Below, in pieces: positions 44,275 to 54,985 of a DNA stretch of 64,000 nt. The DNA comes from Ryuthela nishihirai (taxonomy: Eukaryota > Arthropoda > Arachnida > Araneae > Heptathelidae), in NCBI GenBank assembly GCA_038380435.1, contig JAWZYU010000027.1, positions 1,113,156-1,177,155 of the forward strand, read 5' to 3'. How positions within the stretch are numbered: position 1 is the first letter of the stretch; every line of letters starts with the position of its first letter. The notes beneath the pieces are model-generated. The model was not told the DNA's origin. It ran no database searches and worked only from the letters and a program-made list of their open reading frames with translations. A program made the translations under genes and the position numbers.

Positions 44275-44998
44275 GGCATTGATCGATTCAATTTCTTCAT
44301 CAACTCTCATGTTTTTTTTTGTGTGGTTCAGTGCCCGCTGTCCCCACACTCCATGGAACCCAACAAGGGAATGCCCATTTAGGCACCAGGGCTACACAGG
44401 CACTATACCCAAACAGACAGTGAGCCAAGCCCTCACAAATAAACAAAAAAAAAAATTAAAAGAGAAATGTGCAGAACAAAAATTTTCTACACAAAAGAGA
44501 CAAAGCATAAAATATCAAAATTGTGAATGGCCAAACTGGCCTCACAAAGAAAGGATAACGACAAACGGAAAATAAGTTGTGAGGAAACTTGCAAACCTGT
44601 ACCCGGACCATGGGCAAGGTTACTCACCATGCTGCATAGTTGACCCTAGCAGGACCTGCCCACCAGCCAATTGCTCCTGGGGGGGCCACCCCAGAAGCTC
44701 CTGTTTACCGGAAGCAGAGGCCAAAGCAGTGCATAGCAGGGGCCCTGGAATCCGCTGCCCAGCCCCGCGACAACAGGCTCCCCAATGGTAAGACGGCCAA
44801 AGGGGACCCTGCCAGTCATGAACTGAGGAGAGAAGACGGAGACCCCTGAGCAACTACCAGAATCCTCCTTTCCTGGGACACGGGTCTTCACACATGGCAA
44901 ACACACAGGCGAGCGTTCAGGACCCTGTGAAGGTAACCGAGCCAGCGAAACCTTCACAGGGTGGTCCCATCACCGCATACAGGAGCTCGCACCGAGGG
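44275..44998 (-). promoter_or_regulatory. I-type LINE 5'-UTR, probable internal promoter region
   Basis: About 720 bp of GC-rich, non-coding sequence upstream of ORF1, one of the few GC-rich tracts in the window. The first bases of the element are GCCCCTCGGTGCGAGCTCC. I-type LINEs usually carry an internal promoter at the 5' end, so the assignment is by position; I see no specific promoter motif. An A-rich run at about 44440-44460 may be an indel hotspot. Confidence 0.45.
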
Positions 44999-44999
44999 G

Positions 45000-45239
45000 C
45001 ACGTTCAGCATGATAATGCACAAATTCACAAGGCAGGTTTTGTTGCCAAATGGTTCCAGGAACATGCTGACAAATTTCCGCTGCTTCATTGGCCTGGACA
45101 GTCCCTAGATCTAAACCCTATTAAGCTTCTTTGGGATGAAGTGGTAAGGGCTGCGCTGAAGAATTTGGGTTGTTCTGAAGGCCAAAATAGATTGAACATG
45201 CAACTAGGTAAATATACCTAATAAACTGGCATTTCAATG
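45000..45239 (+). mobile_element. Tc1-like transposon, right part
   Basis: Continues the element at 38241-39151. The plus strand reads QHDNAQIHKAGFVAKWFQEH, then HWPGQSLDLNPIKLLWDEV (second catalytic Asp; DLNPIxxLW). The right end on the minus strand is CATTGAAATGCCAGTTTATT from 45239. Confidence 0.88.
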
Positions 45240-45550
45240 CATATCTACATATATATATATAAAAAAACTCAATAAGTACCACCTAAAACCAAGTCTATAA
45301 TTGTGTAAAATGAAACTGGTTGCATTTTATCGACCATGTAAAACCAAAATCATGTAAACTGAGTACTGAGTACTGTATAAATCAATAGGTATATATATCA
45401 ACTAACAAACCTTGAAAATAATCCACCTTGAATATAATCAACTAACAAAACTGAAAAAGCTTGAAAATGAAACCAGTTTCATCTTTAGTATAATTAGGGT
45501 CAGAGATACTGAGGAATATTACAAATATTTCCTATCTTATATTTTCTGAG
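45240..45550. other. Possible Tigger subterminal remnant
   Basis: TTATCGACCATGTAAAACC and AAAATCATGTAAACTGAG at about 45330-45362 resemble ATTCGGCATGTAAAGC and AAAATCATGTAAAATC at about 15855-15880 in the deleted Tigger. No coding remnant. Confidence 0.35.
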
Positions 45551-45813
45551 TTGGTTGGGTTCTTTTACCTCTTAATGGCAGTTTTTTTGCACACAATGGC
45601 CTAAGTGGCCAGATCACAAGGACCCTCAAAGCCTTCCTTCAAGGCCATCCAGTGTGTTCTTTAATGTGCACAGGGTATGACTCTTCCACACACTGGGCCA
45701 TGGCTTAACATCCCATCTGATGGATGGTGTCCTTTCCAAGTCCATGGTGTCCACCTACTGATCGTGGGTAAAGTGGGGAGTTGTGCAGAGATAAATCTCA
45801 AAGCAGGTCCAGA
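45551..45813 (-). repeat. SINE-1, copy e (internal deletion, head lost)
   Basis: GTTCTTTTACCTCTTAATGG start, the CCAGATCACAAGGACCC block, then GAGATAAATCTCAAAGCAGG. About 70 bp around the usual AACAGCTGTTGGGAGAC segment and the tRNA-like head are missing. Confidence 0.85.
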
Positions 45814-45849
45814 TGCATTTTCTGAGTAAACAATTTTCAGCATCCATTA

Positions 45850-46740
45850 GACCTGATGATACCACAGCCAGTAAAACATGATTCATAAAGTCTTCATTTA
45901 TGGCCATTCAGTACAATAAAAAATTTAAATTTTTTAAAAATATTAAATTTTGAGCAAATTTTTATCTTTAAATACATATATATATTTAAAATAGACATTT
46001 CAGAGCTTCTAAATAATGCTATTGACAAACAGCTCAATGAGTTAATTGAGTTGTTTATTAAAGATATGTCCATCTGTGTTCTCAATAAAAGTCAGATGCT
46101 AAGAAATTTTTTTTATTATTGGAGGACTAGAGTGATTTGCATGAAAATATAACTGTATATGTTTTTGCATCATTTTAAAATAGTTTTTAATTGAAAAACA
46201 TATTAATGTTTCTAAATTATTTTTAGCTATTATCAGATATATTTTACAAAAGGAATATGAAGAGAAAAATTGATATTTCTTTGATCACCAATATGGGATA
46301 TATTGGTGATCTATAATATATAACATGGGATAGGAGCATGATATCAATCAGCAAACATTTGGTTTGAAACTTTTAGTGCACGTTAGGCTGTCCAGATCAG
46401 TACTTTGTGAGTGCAGTGTAATTTTTTAATTTTTTTTTATCTCCCATTTTCCTTATATCATAAAATTTAGAAAAAGATAAATAAGTGTTCACCAAATATT
46501 GCGAAGTATATTGCATCAAGTTGAACTGAAAAATTGCGAGTTTTTCAGAAAATATTTCATCAACTTTGATAGTGATTCAGAAGAATTGTGACATTTCTCT
46601 GATTTAGAAGGAGATATTGATTCCACTACTTCCACAATTATTTATAATTGCTTTTCAAATATATGCTGTAAACTAGAAAGAATAATTATTTGAAATTTAT
46701 TTGAAATGAAATCATTAAGTAATACTACAAATGGCTAAAA
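45850..46740 (+). repeat. Dispersed repeat F (Penelope-associated), compact copy
   Basis: 45870-46085 resembles 56620-56985 (TTTCAGAGCTTCTAAATAAT, TCTGTGTTCTCAATAAAA). 46210-46740 resembles 60440-60935 (AGCATGATATCAATCAGCAA, TTAGGCTGT.CAGAT, GTGATTCAGAAGAATT). At 56.6-60.9 kb the two halves are about 3.4 kb apart, with the Penelope-like coding region between them. Here only about 120 bp separate them. The 12-bp perfect hairpin GATCACCAATAT / ATATTGGTGATC lies at 46283-46311. Confidence 0.55.
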
Positions 46741-46744
46741 TACA

Positions 46745-47435
46745 CTACAATTAAGCATATAGCGTATGAACTGCTTTGTTCACTGTGATTTTAAACATTC
46801 AGGCTTGGAGATGCCAGATACAGCCGATAGTGAAAATGACGCCATTTTGAAAGTGCAACATGTCAGAAACTCTGAGAGTTTGTATGCATTGATAATAGTC
46901 TTCAACGTTACTATGAAAATGAAGATTGTGAGGAAAACAATTGTTGAACAAAATGCAGCAAAACACCAAAAGACACGAGAAGACCAGGAAAGTGATGAGG
47001 ATGACACACCTCAGATTGAGCAAGTGACTCACCAGAATGCCAGGAAATTTTTTGCTGGATTATGACACTACGCAGGAAGGCAGTCCTATAACTGCACTAG
47101 ATACCTGTGCTGGTTTTGATCAGTTGCAGTCAATCAAGAGAGCATGACAGAATACACTTGATAAATTCCTCTAACATCATTAGGTGTTAAGAAATACATG
47201 AGTGTTTGATACATACATTAAAATGAAACAGTTTTAAGCATAAATATTTTTCTTTGATCTGTACCATTTGTTACAGAATTAATTTACTGTATTTTGTTTC
47301 TCAGTAAACGATAAGTTTTTCCTTTGTTTTATAGCTTTTTAACTCTTTATGTGAAACTTTGCATAATTGGGCAGTTGCTTAATTGGACCAAAAGTGTTCT
47401 AACCCCGATGTGTCCTAATTAACTGGAATCTACTG
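46745..47435 (+). mobile_element. Tigger-type transposon remnant, 3' end
   Basis: The plus strand 46766-47065 reads MNCFVHCDFKHSGLEM, then ESDEDDTPQIEQVTHQNARK, resembling the acidic C-terminal tail of Tigger transposases after the DDE domain. The terminal sequence on the minus strand from 47435 is CAGTAGATTCCAGTTAATTA, next to TA (47436-47437). The DDE core is missing. Confidence 0.6.
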
Positions 47436-47439
47436 TATT

Positions 47440-47822
47440 CTAAAAGGATTAAAATTTAATTTCCATTTTTAAACTTAAGGAATAACAATCGTTTCCTACT
47501 GTAAAATCTTGCATAATTTATAGTCTGAAAGAATTCAGGGTGTCAAGACAATTTCTTAGCTCTGTTTCAAGTGCCTGTCACTAAAGGTTACATTTTGTTC
47601 GAATAGTTGAAATGGGTAAAACTGCAGAAATCACACACCCCCCCCCCCCAAAAAAAAAATCCACAAATATTAAAAATACGAAATTACTTAAATTATTGGT
47701 ACACACATTTGTACACTAGGAAAGCAGTTGAAGAAATCTGAATTTTGAAATGGCAAAATTGGTAAATGTGGCAGGTAAAAAAAACGATTTCTATGTGAAA
47801 CAGACCATTACCTTTGACTTCT
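47440..47822. other. Low-complexity and unrecognised sequence
   Basis: A poly-C/poly-A run lies at about 47637-47660. Nothing else recognised. Confidence 0.45.
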
Positions 47823-47823
47823 A

Positions 47824-48543
47824 TGTAGGCATATCAAAAAGTAAGATACACTCAGTGCTACCTGTTGTCATAGTAAGGAAACAACATTTGTGCTTAGGAG
47901 GGATCTAGTACAATATGACTGTAAAAAGTCGTATTAAAATAAAACTAGTCGTCTTTTCTGAGCAGTTTGCAACACATGAACGTGCATTTCTCTTGCTCCT
48001 GAATGATGGTCATCATGATCAACTTGATTGTTACACCAAATTAGAAGTCTGCAAAATAGTTCATTTTTTGTGGGTGGAAAACATGAATTGTATGGAAATC
48101 CATCAAGAAATATTCATAGTATACAGGGAGAATGTGATGATGTCTCATCATGCTATTGTTAAGTGGTGGCAACAGTTTGAAAAGAGATATACTGATTTGA
48201 CAGACAAATATGACAGAGGCAAATCACTGATGTCCATCACTCTGGTTCATGTTTCACGCCTTAATGAGATGATCTGTGATAATTGCTGGATTAAAAAAAA
48301 GAAAATGGTGACTACCATTTGTTTGTAAATTTAAAAGCATCTGCGAGGACAGAGGTTTTCATCAGATGAAGATGTCCAAGTGGTTTTGATCTGGTTGGTG
48401 GACATTGGAGTAGATTTGTACATTCAGAAAATGGACAAACTAATCATACTTTAGGAAAAGTATTTACATAACCTAGAAGACTATGTGAAGAAGTGAATTC
48501 AGGTTATATTAACGAGTGTAACTTACTTTTTGATGCACCCTCT
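47824..48543 (+). mobile_element. Mariner-type element, internally deleted (720 bp)
   Basis: The ends are TGTAGGCATATCAAAAAGTA (47824) and, on the minus strand from 48543, AGAGGGTGCATCAAAAAGTA, with TA on each side. The plus-strand N-terminus is preserved (47915-48328): CKIVHFLWVENMNCMEIHQE, AIVKWWQQFEKRYTDLTDKY, VSRLNEMICDN, the mariner HTH region. It is fused to a tail fragment (about 48330-48495: HLRGQRFSSDEDVQ, DYVKK). The catalytic Asp residues in between are deleted. Confidence 0.85.
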
Positions 48544-48547
48544 TATA

Positions 48548-49954
48548 CACTGAGAGGCCAAAAGTCATGGGATACGTGTCTATTGGTTGGTCCTCCTCGA
48601 GCCCTCAGCAGTGCAACCACATGTCGAGACATGGAGTCAACAAGTTGCCAGTACTGTTCTGAAGGGATGGCACACATCCTGCAGTGTAGACCATAATGTG
48701 TTGCATTGGATGGTGCTGGATTCATGGATCATAAGACTGTTTCTATTGTGCCCCACAGATGCACCAAGGGGTTCATATTGGGGGAACATGGGGGCCAAAT
48801 CATGGTGGTATGGCCATGTTACCAGTATGGATAATTACAGATTGGCGAATAGGGTTATGAACAATGTTCCTAAAGGCGCAGAAAGAGAGAGAGAGACCTA
48901 GGATGCAATGGGCAGACAATGTCAAATAGGACCTTGTTAGAATTGGTGTGCAGTAGTCCAATGCAGCAGATATAGCTCAGGACAGATATGCTTGGAGAAC
49001 TAAATTGCATGGTCTGGTTGGACCTCTGTAGCCCATGGCTGCTTGAGGAGGTTGATGATGATGAAAGTCCGTGGAGTGTTTTTCGATCCACCTCCTAGCA
49101 ACCAAAGACTCGTGACACATTACATTAACTTGTTGTAATACCCCTCACCATCAGGGTGCTCAAGAGTCATGAAGGGGTGCAGGTGATCTGCGAGAATGTT
49201 CACATATTTCATACCTGTCAGCGATTGCTCCAAATGGACAAGACAGCCCAATGTAGATCACATAAACATGCCCCATACCATCACAGAACCACCTCCAGCC
49301 TGAACAGTACCTTGCAAAGAGGAAGGGTCCATGGCTTCATGGGGCCTACGCCACACTCTAACATGCCTGTCATCATGAAAGAACTGGAACCTTGATTCAT
49401 CAGACCATGCTACCCGATGCCACTGTTCTACTGTCCAATTTCGATATCTTCAGGCCCATTCCAGTTATTGAGCTCTGTGACGACATGTAAGCAATGGGAC
49501 ACGAGTGGGTCTTTGGCTACCAAATCCGATTGAGTGCAGGTGGAGATGGACAGTCTTTTCAGAAATGTTTTGTGTTTGGCCCACATTCAAATTGGCAGTG
49601 TTTTCATGCACTGTAGCCGGTCTGTTGGTCATTACCATTCATGACAGCCAACCTGAGTTCCTTTCATTTGCATGTGGCCATCCCATTCGCTGGTTTACGT
49701 GTGTGGAAATGCCATCAATAGAATACTGACAATAAACTCTTAACCATGTAGACGCGAGAAAACTGAACTCCTGCACGATCTCCGATATTGCATGACCCAT
49801 CCTTCTGGCACCAACGATCAAGCTACGTTCAAAGTCAGACAACTCACAATGTGTAGCCATGCTGAACTAACAACTATTCCGAAATGAATGTTGGGCTTGT
49901 AGGCTACTGCAGTACCATTCTGTAGCTATTCCCATGACTTTTGGCCTCTCAGTG
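48548..49954 (-). mobile_element. Tc1-like transposon with perfect 25-bp ends, carrying an RTE insertion
   Basis: The ends are identical over 25 bp in inverted orientation (CACTGAGAGGCCAAAAGTCA plus TGGGA), with TA at 48546-48547 and 49955-49956. The minus-strand transposase begins MATHCELSDFERSLIVGARR at 49860 and is broken later. An RTE 3' fragment lies at 48812-49062. Without it the element would be about 1.16 kb. The left TA directly follows the TA flanking the mariner. Confidence 0.92.
48812..49062 (+). mobile_element. RTE LINE 3' fragment inserted in Tc1
   Basis: From GGTATGGCCATGTTACCAGT (WFGHV region) to the RTE stop, CCCATGGCTGCTTGAGGAGG and TTGATGATGATG. 5'-truncated, about 250 bp. 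The Tc1 continues on both sides. Confidence 0.9.
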
Positions 49955-49956
49955 TA

Positions 49957-50300
49957 TCTGGAAGACAGACTTGCTTCTTCTAAAACAAGCAAGAAGCAGA
50001 TGATGTCACAATAAGCAAAAAGTAGATTGTTCTAATAATTCTGAGATTTTGTTACCTTATAAAGAAGCCAATACTCCAAACAAAGGAATGCACAGCATAT
50101 ATTAACTGGTCAAAACATCAGCATTGGACAATAAAACAATAGAAGTAGTCTTTAGTAAGAAAATGTGTTCAAAATTAATCTATATGGCAGTAACCTCAAA
50201 AATATTTCAAAGAAAAAACAGTGCATTTTCCTTTTAATGACTTGGTATGACAAGCTGTTTTTCTTCAAAAGTGGGTGGTTGAAATTTAATATTAACACCT
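49957..50300. other. Nothing recognised
   Basis: Spacer between two Tc1-like elements. Confidence 0.5.
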
Positions 50301-50301
50301 A

Positions 50302-51551
50302 CATGGATTTATCGAAATAATGGAAACACTGACAGCACCTGGAGTACATGCAATGTGCCGTATGCATATCACAATGATGTCACCCGCGATGTGAGGTATA
50401 TAAAGTCATCATATACGATGTCAGCTATCATGTAGCAGTGCCACAGCTGTTGTGGTGTAATTGTCAACAATGTCAGATCTCAATGACCTCCAAAAAGGCA
50501 TGATCATTGGTGTGCATCTTGCAGGAGCTTCAGTAACCAGAACGGCAAAAATAGTAGGTGTAACATGGGGAACTGTAGAGAAGATTATGACTACCTATCA
50601 AAGAGGGCAGGGTGTTGACTCCAAACATGCAAATTGTGAATGCCATACAAAGTTGTCAGATAGGGATAGGCGAACTTTGGCACGGATTGTACAATGGAAG
50701 CACAAAACCATGGCACCGCAAATAGCAGCAAAGTTGAACACTAGTTGGAATGATCCTGTTTCTGTCACAACAGTTCATTGGGAACTTTATTGTGTCAGTA
50801 TTTATGGCTGTGCTGCAATCCACAAACCTTTGATTACCAACAATGCAACAAAACGTGTAAGGTGGTGCAAAGCACACAAAAAATGGGATGCTAAAGACTG
50901 GCAACATGTCATCTTGTCTGATAAATCTGCTACACATTGTTTCCTACTACTGGTAGAGTGTACTTCTGGCAAAAATTTGCAGAAGCATACCACCCCAACT
51001 GTTTGGTTCTGACTGCAAAGCATGGAGGTGGATCCCTGATGCTGTGGGGTTCCATATCATGGCATTCAGGGCCATTAGTTATTTTGCAGGGTCATGTCAC
51101 ATCCACAACATATGAATCCATTCTCAGGGACCACCTGAACCCAATGTTGCGGCTATTATTCCCTAATGGCCTGGCTAAATCCCTGGTTTCAAGTGGATAA
51201 TGCACCTGTGCATTGTGCGAAACATGTCACACTGTAATTTGCAGAGCATGAGGATGAGGTACAGCAGCTACCCTGGCCACTTCAATCTCCAGACCACAAT
51301 ATTATTGAACATTTGTAGGAATATCTGGAGCACAAAGTCAGATCCCACTTTCCACCTCCAGCATCACTGGCACAGTTGGGCCATATTTTACAGGAAGAAA
51401 GGTCCACCATTCCATTATCATATGTGCAAGGCTTGTATAAGTCTGTTCCACATCAAATTGCATCTGTTCTGAATGCCCAAGTTGGGCCTATAGCTTATTA
51501 ATAAAATGTTCTCCACAAACTACATGTTTCCATTATTTTGATAAACCCTTG
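50302..51551 (+). mobile_element. Tc1-like transposon, full-length, decayed
   Basis: 1,250 bp with TA at both sides. The ends are CATGGATTTATCGAAATAAT (50302) and, on the minus strand from 51551, CAAGGGTTTATCAAAATAAT, followed by GGAAACA in both. It contains a nearly complete transposase reading (see 50461-51470). Confidence 0.92.
50461..51470 (+). pseudogene. Tc1-like transposase, frameshifted
   Basis: Reads MSTMSDLNDLQKGMIIGVHL from 50461, an HTH with VTRTAKIVGVTWGTVEKI, then WQHVILSDKSATHCF (first catalytic Asp region; families have SDESRF). A frameshift near 50935 moves to GRVYFWQKFAEAYHPNCL and GGGSLMLWGSISWHSGPLVI. After a stop near 51197 a QVDNAPVHCAKHV-like segment (second Asp) and QSPDHNIIEHL follow with more frame changes. 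This is the best-preserved Tc1 protein in the window, but not functional. Confidence 0.9.
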
Positions 51552-51552
51552 T

Positions 51553-51780
51553 ACAAAGGAAGAAAAAACAAATTTGACACAGATCAGAAAATGTTTCTTC
51601 TCCAAACAGAGCAAATGTTTGATAGCAAATCTTTTATTTTTTGGCATGATTCTGTCCCTTGCTTTCATGACAAGTTTCTTAAGGAATTTTTGAAAGATAG
51701 AACTTTGCCTTTGCTGGGTAGCTCACCAGACTTTATTCCTACTGAAAGCCTTATAAATTTTTTAAAATGAAAGTAGCAAT
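51553..51780 (+). mobile_element. Tc1/mariner transposase C-terminal fragment
   Basis: 51549-51770 reads FIFWHDSVPCFHDKFLKEFL, then SSPDFIPTESLINFLK. The spacing resembles the Tc1 DxxPxH...SPDLNPIENLW region (second and third catalytic positions) in a degenerate form. No ends found. Confidence 0.45.
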
Positions 51781-51784
51781 GTAA

Positions 51785-52495
51785 AAATGTATACAAAACA
51801 TTAATTTTGACTCAGTGCTAGGAAGTGAAGAGTCATCCAACTTAAGGTAAAAAGAATGGGAAGCAGCTCATTGAGGAATAATTTATGTTATTATTTACAT
51901 GAAGAAGAATTGCTATTTTATCCCCCTTTCCTCCTAATACACACACAATGATCAAGGTTTTTTTTCCTAATGATAAAATTATTGACTCGTGATAATGCAG
52001 CCAATACCATGTACTTTTAATCTAAATCACGATTTTTTCTGCTAATAAAAAAATCAGTATCTATCTTTTCACAGATGAGAAGCTTAAAAATTGCACTCAG
52101 CAGCAGGTTTTGAGTCTGGACATCATGCTTCTTACACCAAATGTTCTCTTTTAAGATGTGGAGTATGGGGAGAGTATTGTAGAGTCTCTGCACCAGTCAT
52201 GGTGCAGAGACTCTACAATCATGCAACCTCCTACACATGGCAAATACAGGTATTACTATTGTTGAAACAAGGTCAGAATACAATTGAGATAATGTCACCT
52301 GTGCTTTTGTGCTTAAAGTTAAATATCCAGATGTCTTCCTTTGAAGTTATAGCCCTACATCTTTCACCCAATCTTCTGGCAACAGTCTCTGATAGTTGAA
52401 ACCTTGTCCCAAAGTCTATGAACAATAAAATCATCAACATACTCAATTTGGTATTACTAATACTTTTGCTAAAATTATTCCAATATATGAGGGCT
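51785..52495. other. Intron sequence, contains one perfect hairpin
   Basis: Nothing recognised apart from the inverted repeat at 52176-52219. Confidence 0.45.
52176..52219. repeat. Perfect 20-bp inverted repeat (hairpin)
   Basis: ATTGTAGAGTCTCTGCACCA (52176-52195), loop GTCA (52196-52199), then its exact reverse complement (52200-52219). There are no mismatches, and it is not part of any element recognised here. Confidence 0.95.
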
Positions 52496-52497
52496 GT

Positions 52498-53593
52498 TCA
52501 AAAGAGTAATAAGTGTTCATATAGCAATGTGATATATTGAAACATACAGATCAGCACATGCCTTATCAAAGCATTTGCTTGGAATGAAATGCACTGGATC
52601 TATAATTGCAACACATGTTCCAAATCATTCTTTGCTAACACTTTTTACTTTCCCTGTATAACCTTTATGCACATCTCAGTTTATGGAAATCATATGCCCC
52701 TTAAAATCTTCCTTCAATTATGGAAAAAGCCATGAGTCACATGGTGTTAAATTGGCTGTACAAAAACTGTTATACAATACTGTCTCTTTTTTTTTTTGAA
52801 GAAAATCACAAATAGCACAGCACAAAAGGGTTTAGTTGTTTTACCTCTGAGTGACACTTTTTGCACACAATGAGCAAAATAAATGGCCAGGTCACAAGGA
52901 CCTCCAAAGGCTTGGAGAGTTGGAGGAAGCGGACCCACTAGACAGCTGTTAGTAGATTGCAGACTCTTATCAAGGCCAGGCAGTGTATTCTTTAATGTGC
53001 ACAGGGTATGACTCTCCTGCACACAGGGCCATGACTTTACATTTCATCTGATGGACTATGACTTTTCCAAGCCCATTGGTATCACCTTTCTCACTATCAG
53101 CAGAATGAGAGTTACCTGAGAAAATTCTCAATGGGGACACAGTTGGGACTAAAACCTGGGAACACAGATTACAAGCCTGCCATGTATCCAACTGAGTCAA
53201 CCCTGCTCCAGACACATTATTGTGATAAAGGAGAATGTCTGTTGTTAATTCTATGGTTATTTTCATCTGAAATAATGCAGCATTGTTGAAAAATGTTTTA
53301 TATATTAATGGAAAACACTAGACTATTCAATGCATTCCTCACCATGTGTTTCTTGTATCATCTGGATATTTCTCTAGAAGTTTTCTAAAAACAAACAAAA
53401 ACCTGATTGTACATGGTTGCTCCAAAATTGATTCCATCTGTACTCATGTAGGTACAATTTACTACTGATGTTTACTTACAATTGACAATAACTGATCTGG
53501 ATAATCCAATGATACCAGTGGATGTTCTTTGCTATGTTGCCATTTTTATCTCCTCTACAATAGTTCTGATCAGTCATATTTTAAACAGCCCCA
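52498..53593 (-). mobile_element. Mariner-type remnant containing SINE-1f
   Basis: The ends are TGAGGGCTGTTCAAAAGAGT at 52498 and, on the minus strand from 53593, TGGGGCTGTTTAAAATATGA, each next to TA. Without the SINE-1 at 52830-53213 about 710 bp remain, so the element is internally deleted. Coding traces are too poor to read; orientation is inferred weakly. Confidence 0.55.
52830..53213 (-). repeat. SINE-1, copy f
   Basis: TTAGTTGTTTTACCTCTGAG start to the tRNA-like head complement (GGGACTAAAACCTGGGAACA, ACAAGCCTGCCATGTATCC). Strongly diverged but full-length. Confidence 0.85.
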
Positions 53594-53694
53594 TATGTTA
53601 ATGATATTTTAAAATACTGGTGTGTTGCTCAAGTTTTTGAAACCAATGCAATAAAAGAATTTTATAGATGCTTTGTTGATAGTATAAATATATA

Positions 53695-54887
53695 CAATAA
53701 GATGAATTTATTAGGCATAATTACCTAGTAGTGTGCCGCACCTCCTTTGTCCTTCAGAACAGTTAAAATTTGTCAGGGCATGGAACTTACAAGATGCTGG
53801 ATGCACTGTGCAGAAATGTTGTACCATGTGGAAATGATTGTGTTGCACAGTTGCTACAAATTGGACAGCAGCACAGACTCGCTGCAAACAGCTCTTACCA
53901 CCTCATTCCAAAGAAGCTTGATAGGGTTTAGATCTGATGATTGTGCAGGCCAATTAAGCAAGGAAAACTATTTAGCATGTTCCTGGACCATTCAGTGATG
54001 ATATGTGCCTTGTGAGCAGGTGCATTTTTATGCTGAACGTCTCCATCCGAGTGAAGATAAACTATAACCATCAAAGGATGAACTTGGTCAGCAATGGCAT
54101 TAAAATATGTGCCACATCATTCAGATGTCCTTCAATGGGTATCATGAAAACATTCACCACATCACTAATACAAGCCTGCACTGTTGACACCAGACAAGAT
54201 GGCTCCATAACCTAATGTTGCTTATTCCAAATTCTGATCTGTCCATCAGCATGATGCAAAAGGAACCTTGATTTGTCTGACCAGGCAACCTTTTTCCAGT
54301 CCTCAATGGTTCAGTGTCAATGTTACTGTGCCAACTGGAGATGTGCTTTCATGTTCTTCACTGACAACATTGGCACTAGACATGGTCAGGCTGTTGTAAC
54401 CCATTTGCAACAAGGCCCAATATGTGGTGTATTTGAACCTTCTGCAAACCAATGTTCAATGCTGCTGTGATATGCACGGTTATGGCCCATCTGTTCGCTT
54501 GCACAATTGTGAGATTTGGTGAGAACCAATCTCCTTTGACCCTTCTGATACACAAGCTGTTGTCGTTCAAAGGATCATCGATCCTTTGATGGAAACCACT
54601 GGTAGTTTTTGCACCATTCTCAGTAAACCATGACATGGTTGTGCATGAAAAATCCAGGGATATGGCTGTTTGGGAGATGCTAGAACCGGCACACTTAACA
54701 TCAACTATTATGCCACATTCAAAGTCACTCACATTGCTCATTCTGATGCTCAATCCAACTCTAAATGATGCTCAAAGAGCTGGACTGCCTGATTTAAACC
54801 ACACACCACAGTCACATGATGTATTACATGTTGGAATGAACCATTTATCTGACAAGAGATGGTGTACTTAATGAACTGGCATCTGTG
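53695..54887 (-). mobile_element. Tc1-like transposon, decayed
   Basis: About 1.19 kb, with TA on both sides (53693-53694, 54888-54889). The right end on the minus strand is CACAGATGCCAGTTCATTAA; the left end CAATAAGATGAATTTATTAG is diverged. The minus-strand transposase begins near 54741 (MSNVSDFECGIIVDVKCAG, 54376-54753) and is broken. Same family as the Tc1 split by the I-type LINE (shared GTACACCATCTCTTGTCA subterminal segment). Confidence 0.88.
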
Positions 54888-54985
54888 TACAGATATTATG
54901 TACTTGTAATCAGTATTAAATATGCATGAAAATTAAACATTCATATTTTCAAAAACCTTTTCTAAAATTATAGGAATTATTTTAC

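Larger units (their letters stand above)
39152..44999 (-). mobile_element. I-type non-LTR retrotransposon with RNase H, near full-length
   Basis: A 5.85-kb minus-strand element inside a Tc1. The 13-bp duplications are CACTTTCAGCATG (39139-39151) and CACGTTCAGCATG (45000-45012), 12 of 13 identical. Its 5' end reads GCCCCTCGGTGCGAGCTCC from 44999. Then come a GC-rich 5'-UTR of about 700 bp, ORF1 with CCHC knuckles, ORF2 with endonuclease, RT and RNase H, and a 3' UTR of about 350 bp ending CCCAAACAACCAAC. The RNase H domain and the two-ORF layout place it in the I-like group. Frameshifts in both ORFs make it inactive, but the copy is young. Confidence 0.92.

Noticed and set aside
44579..44957. 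Several overlapping open frames in GC-rich sequence as genes
   Set aside because: They lie in the 5'-UTR of the I-type LINE and overlap on both strands, as expected by chance in GC-rich DNA with few stops.
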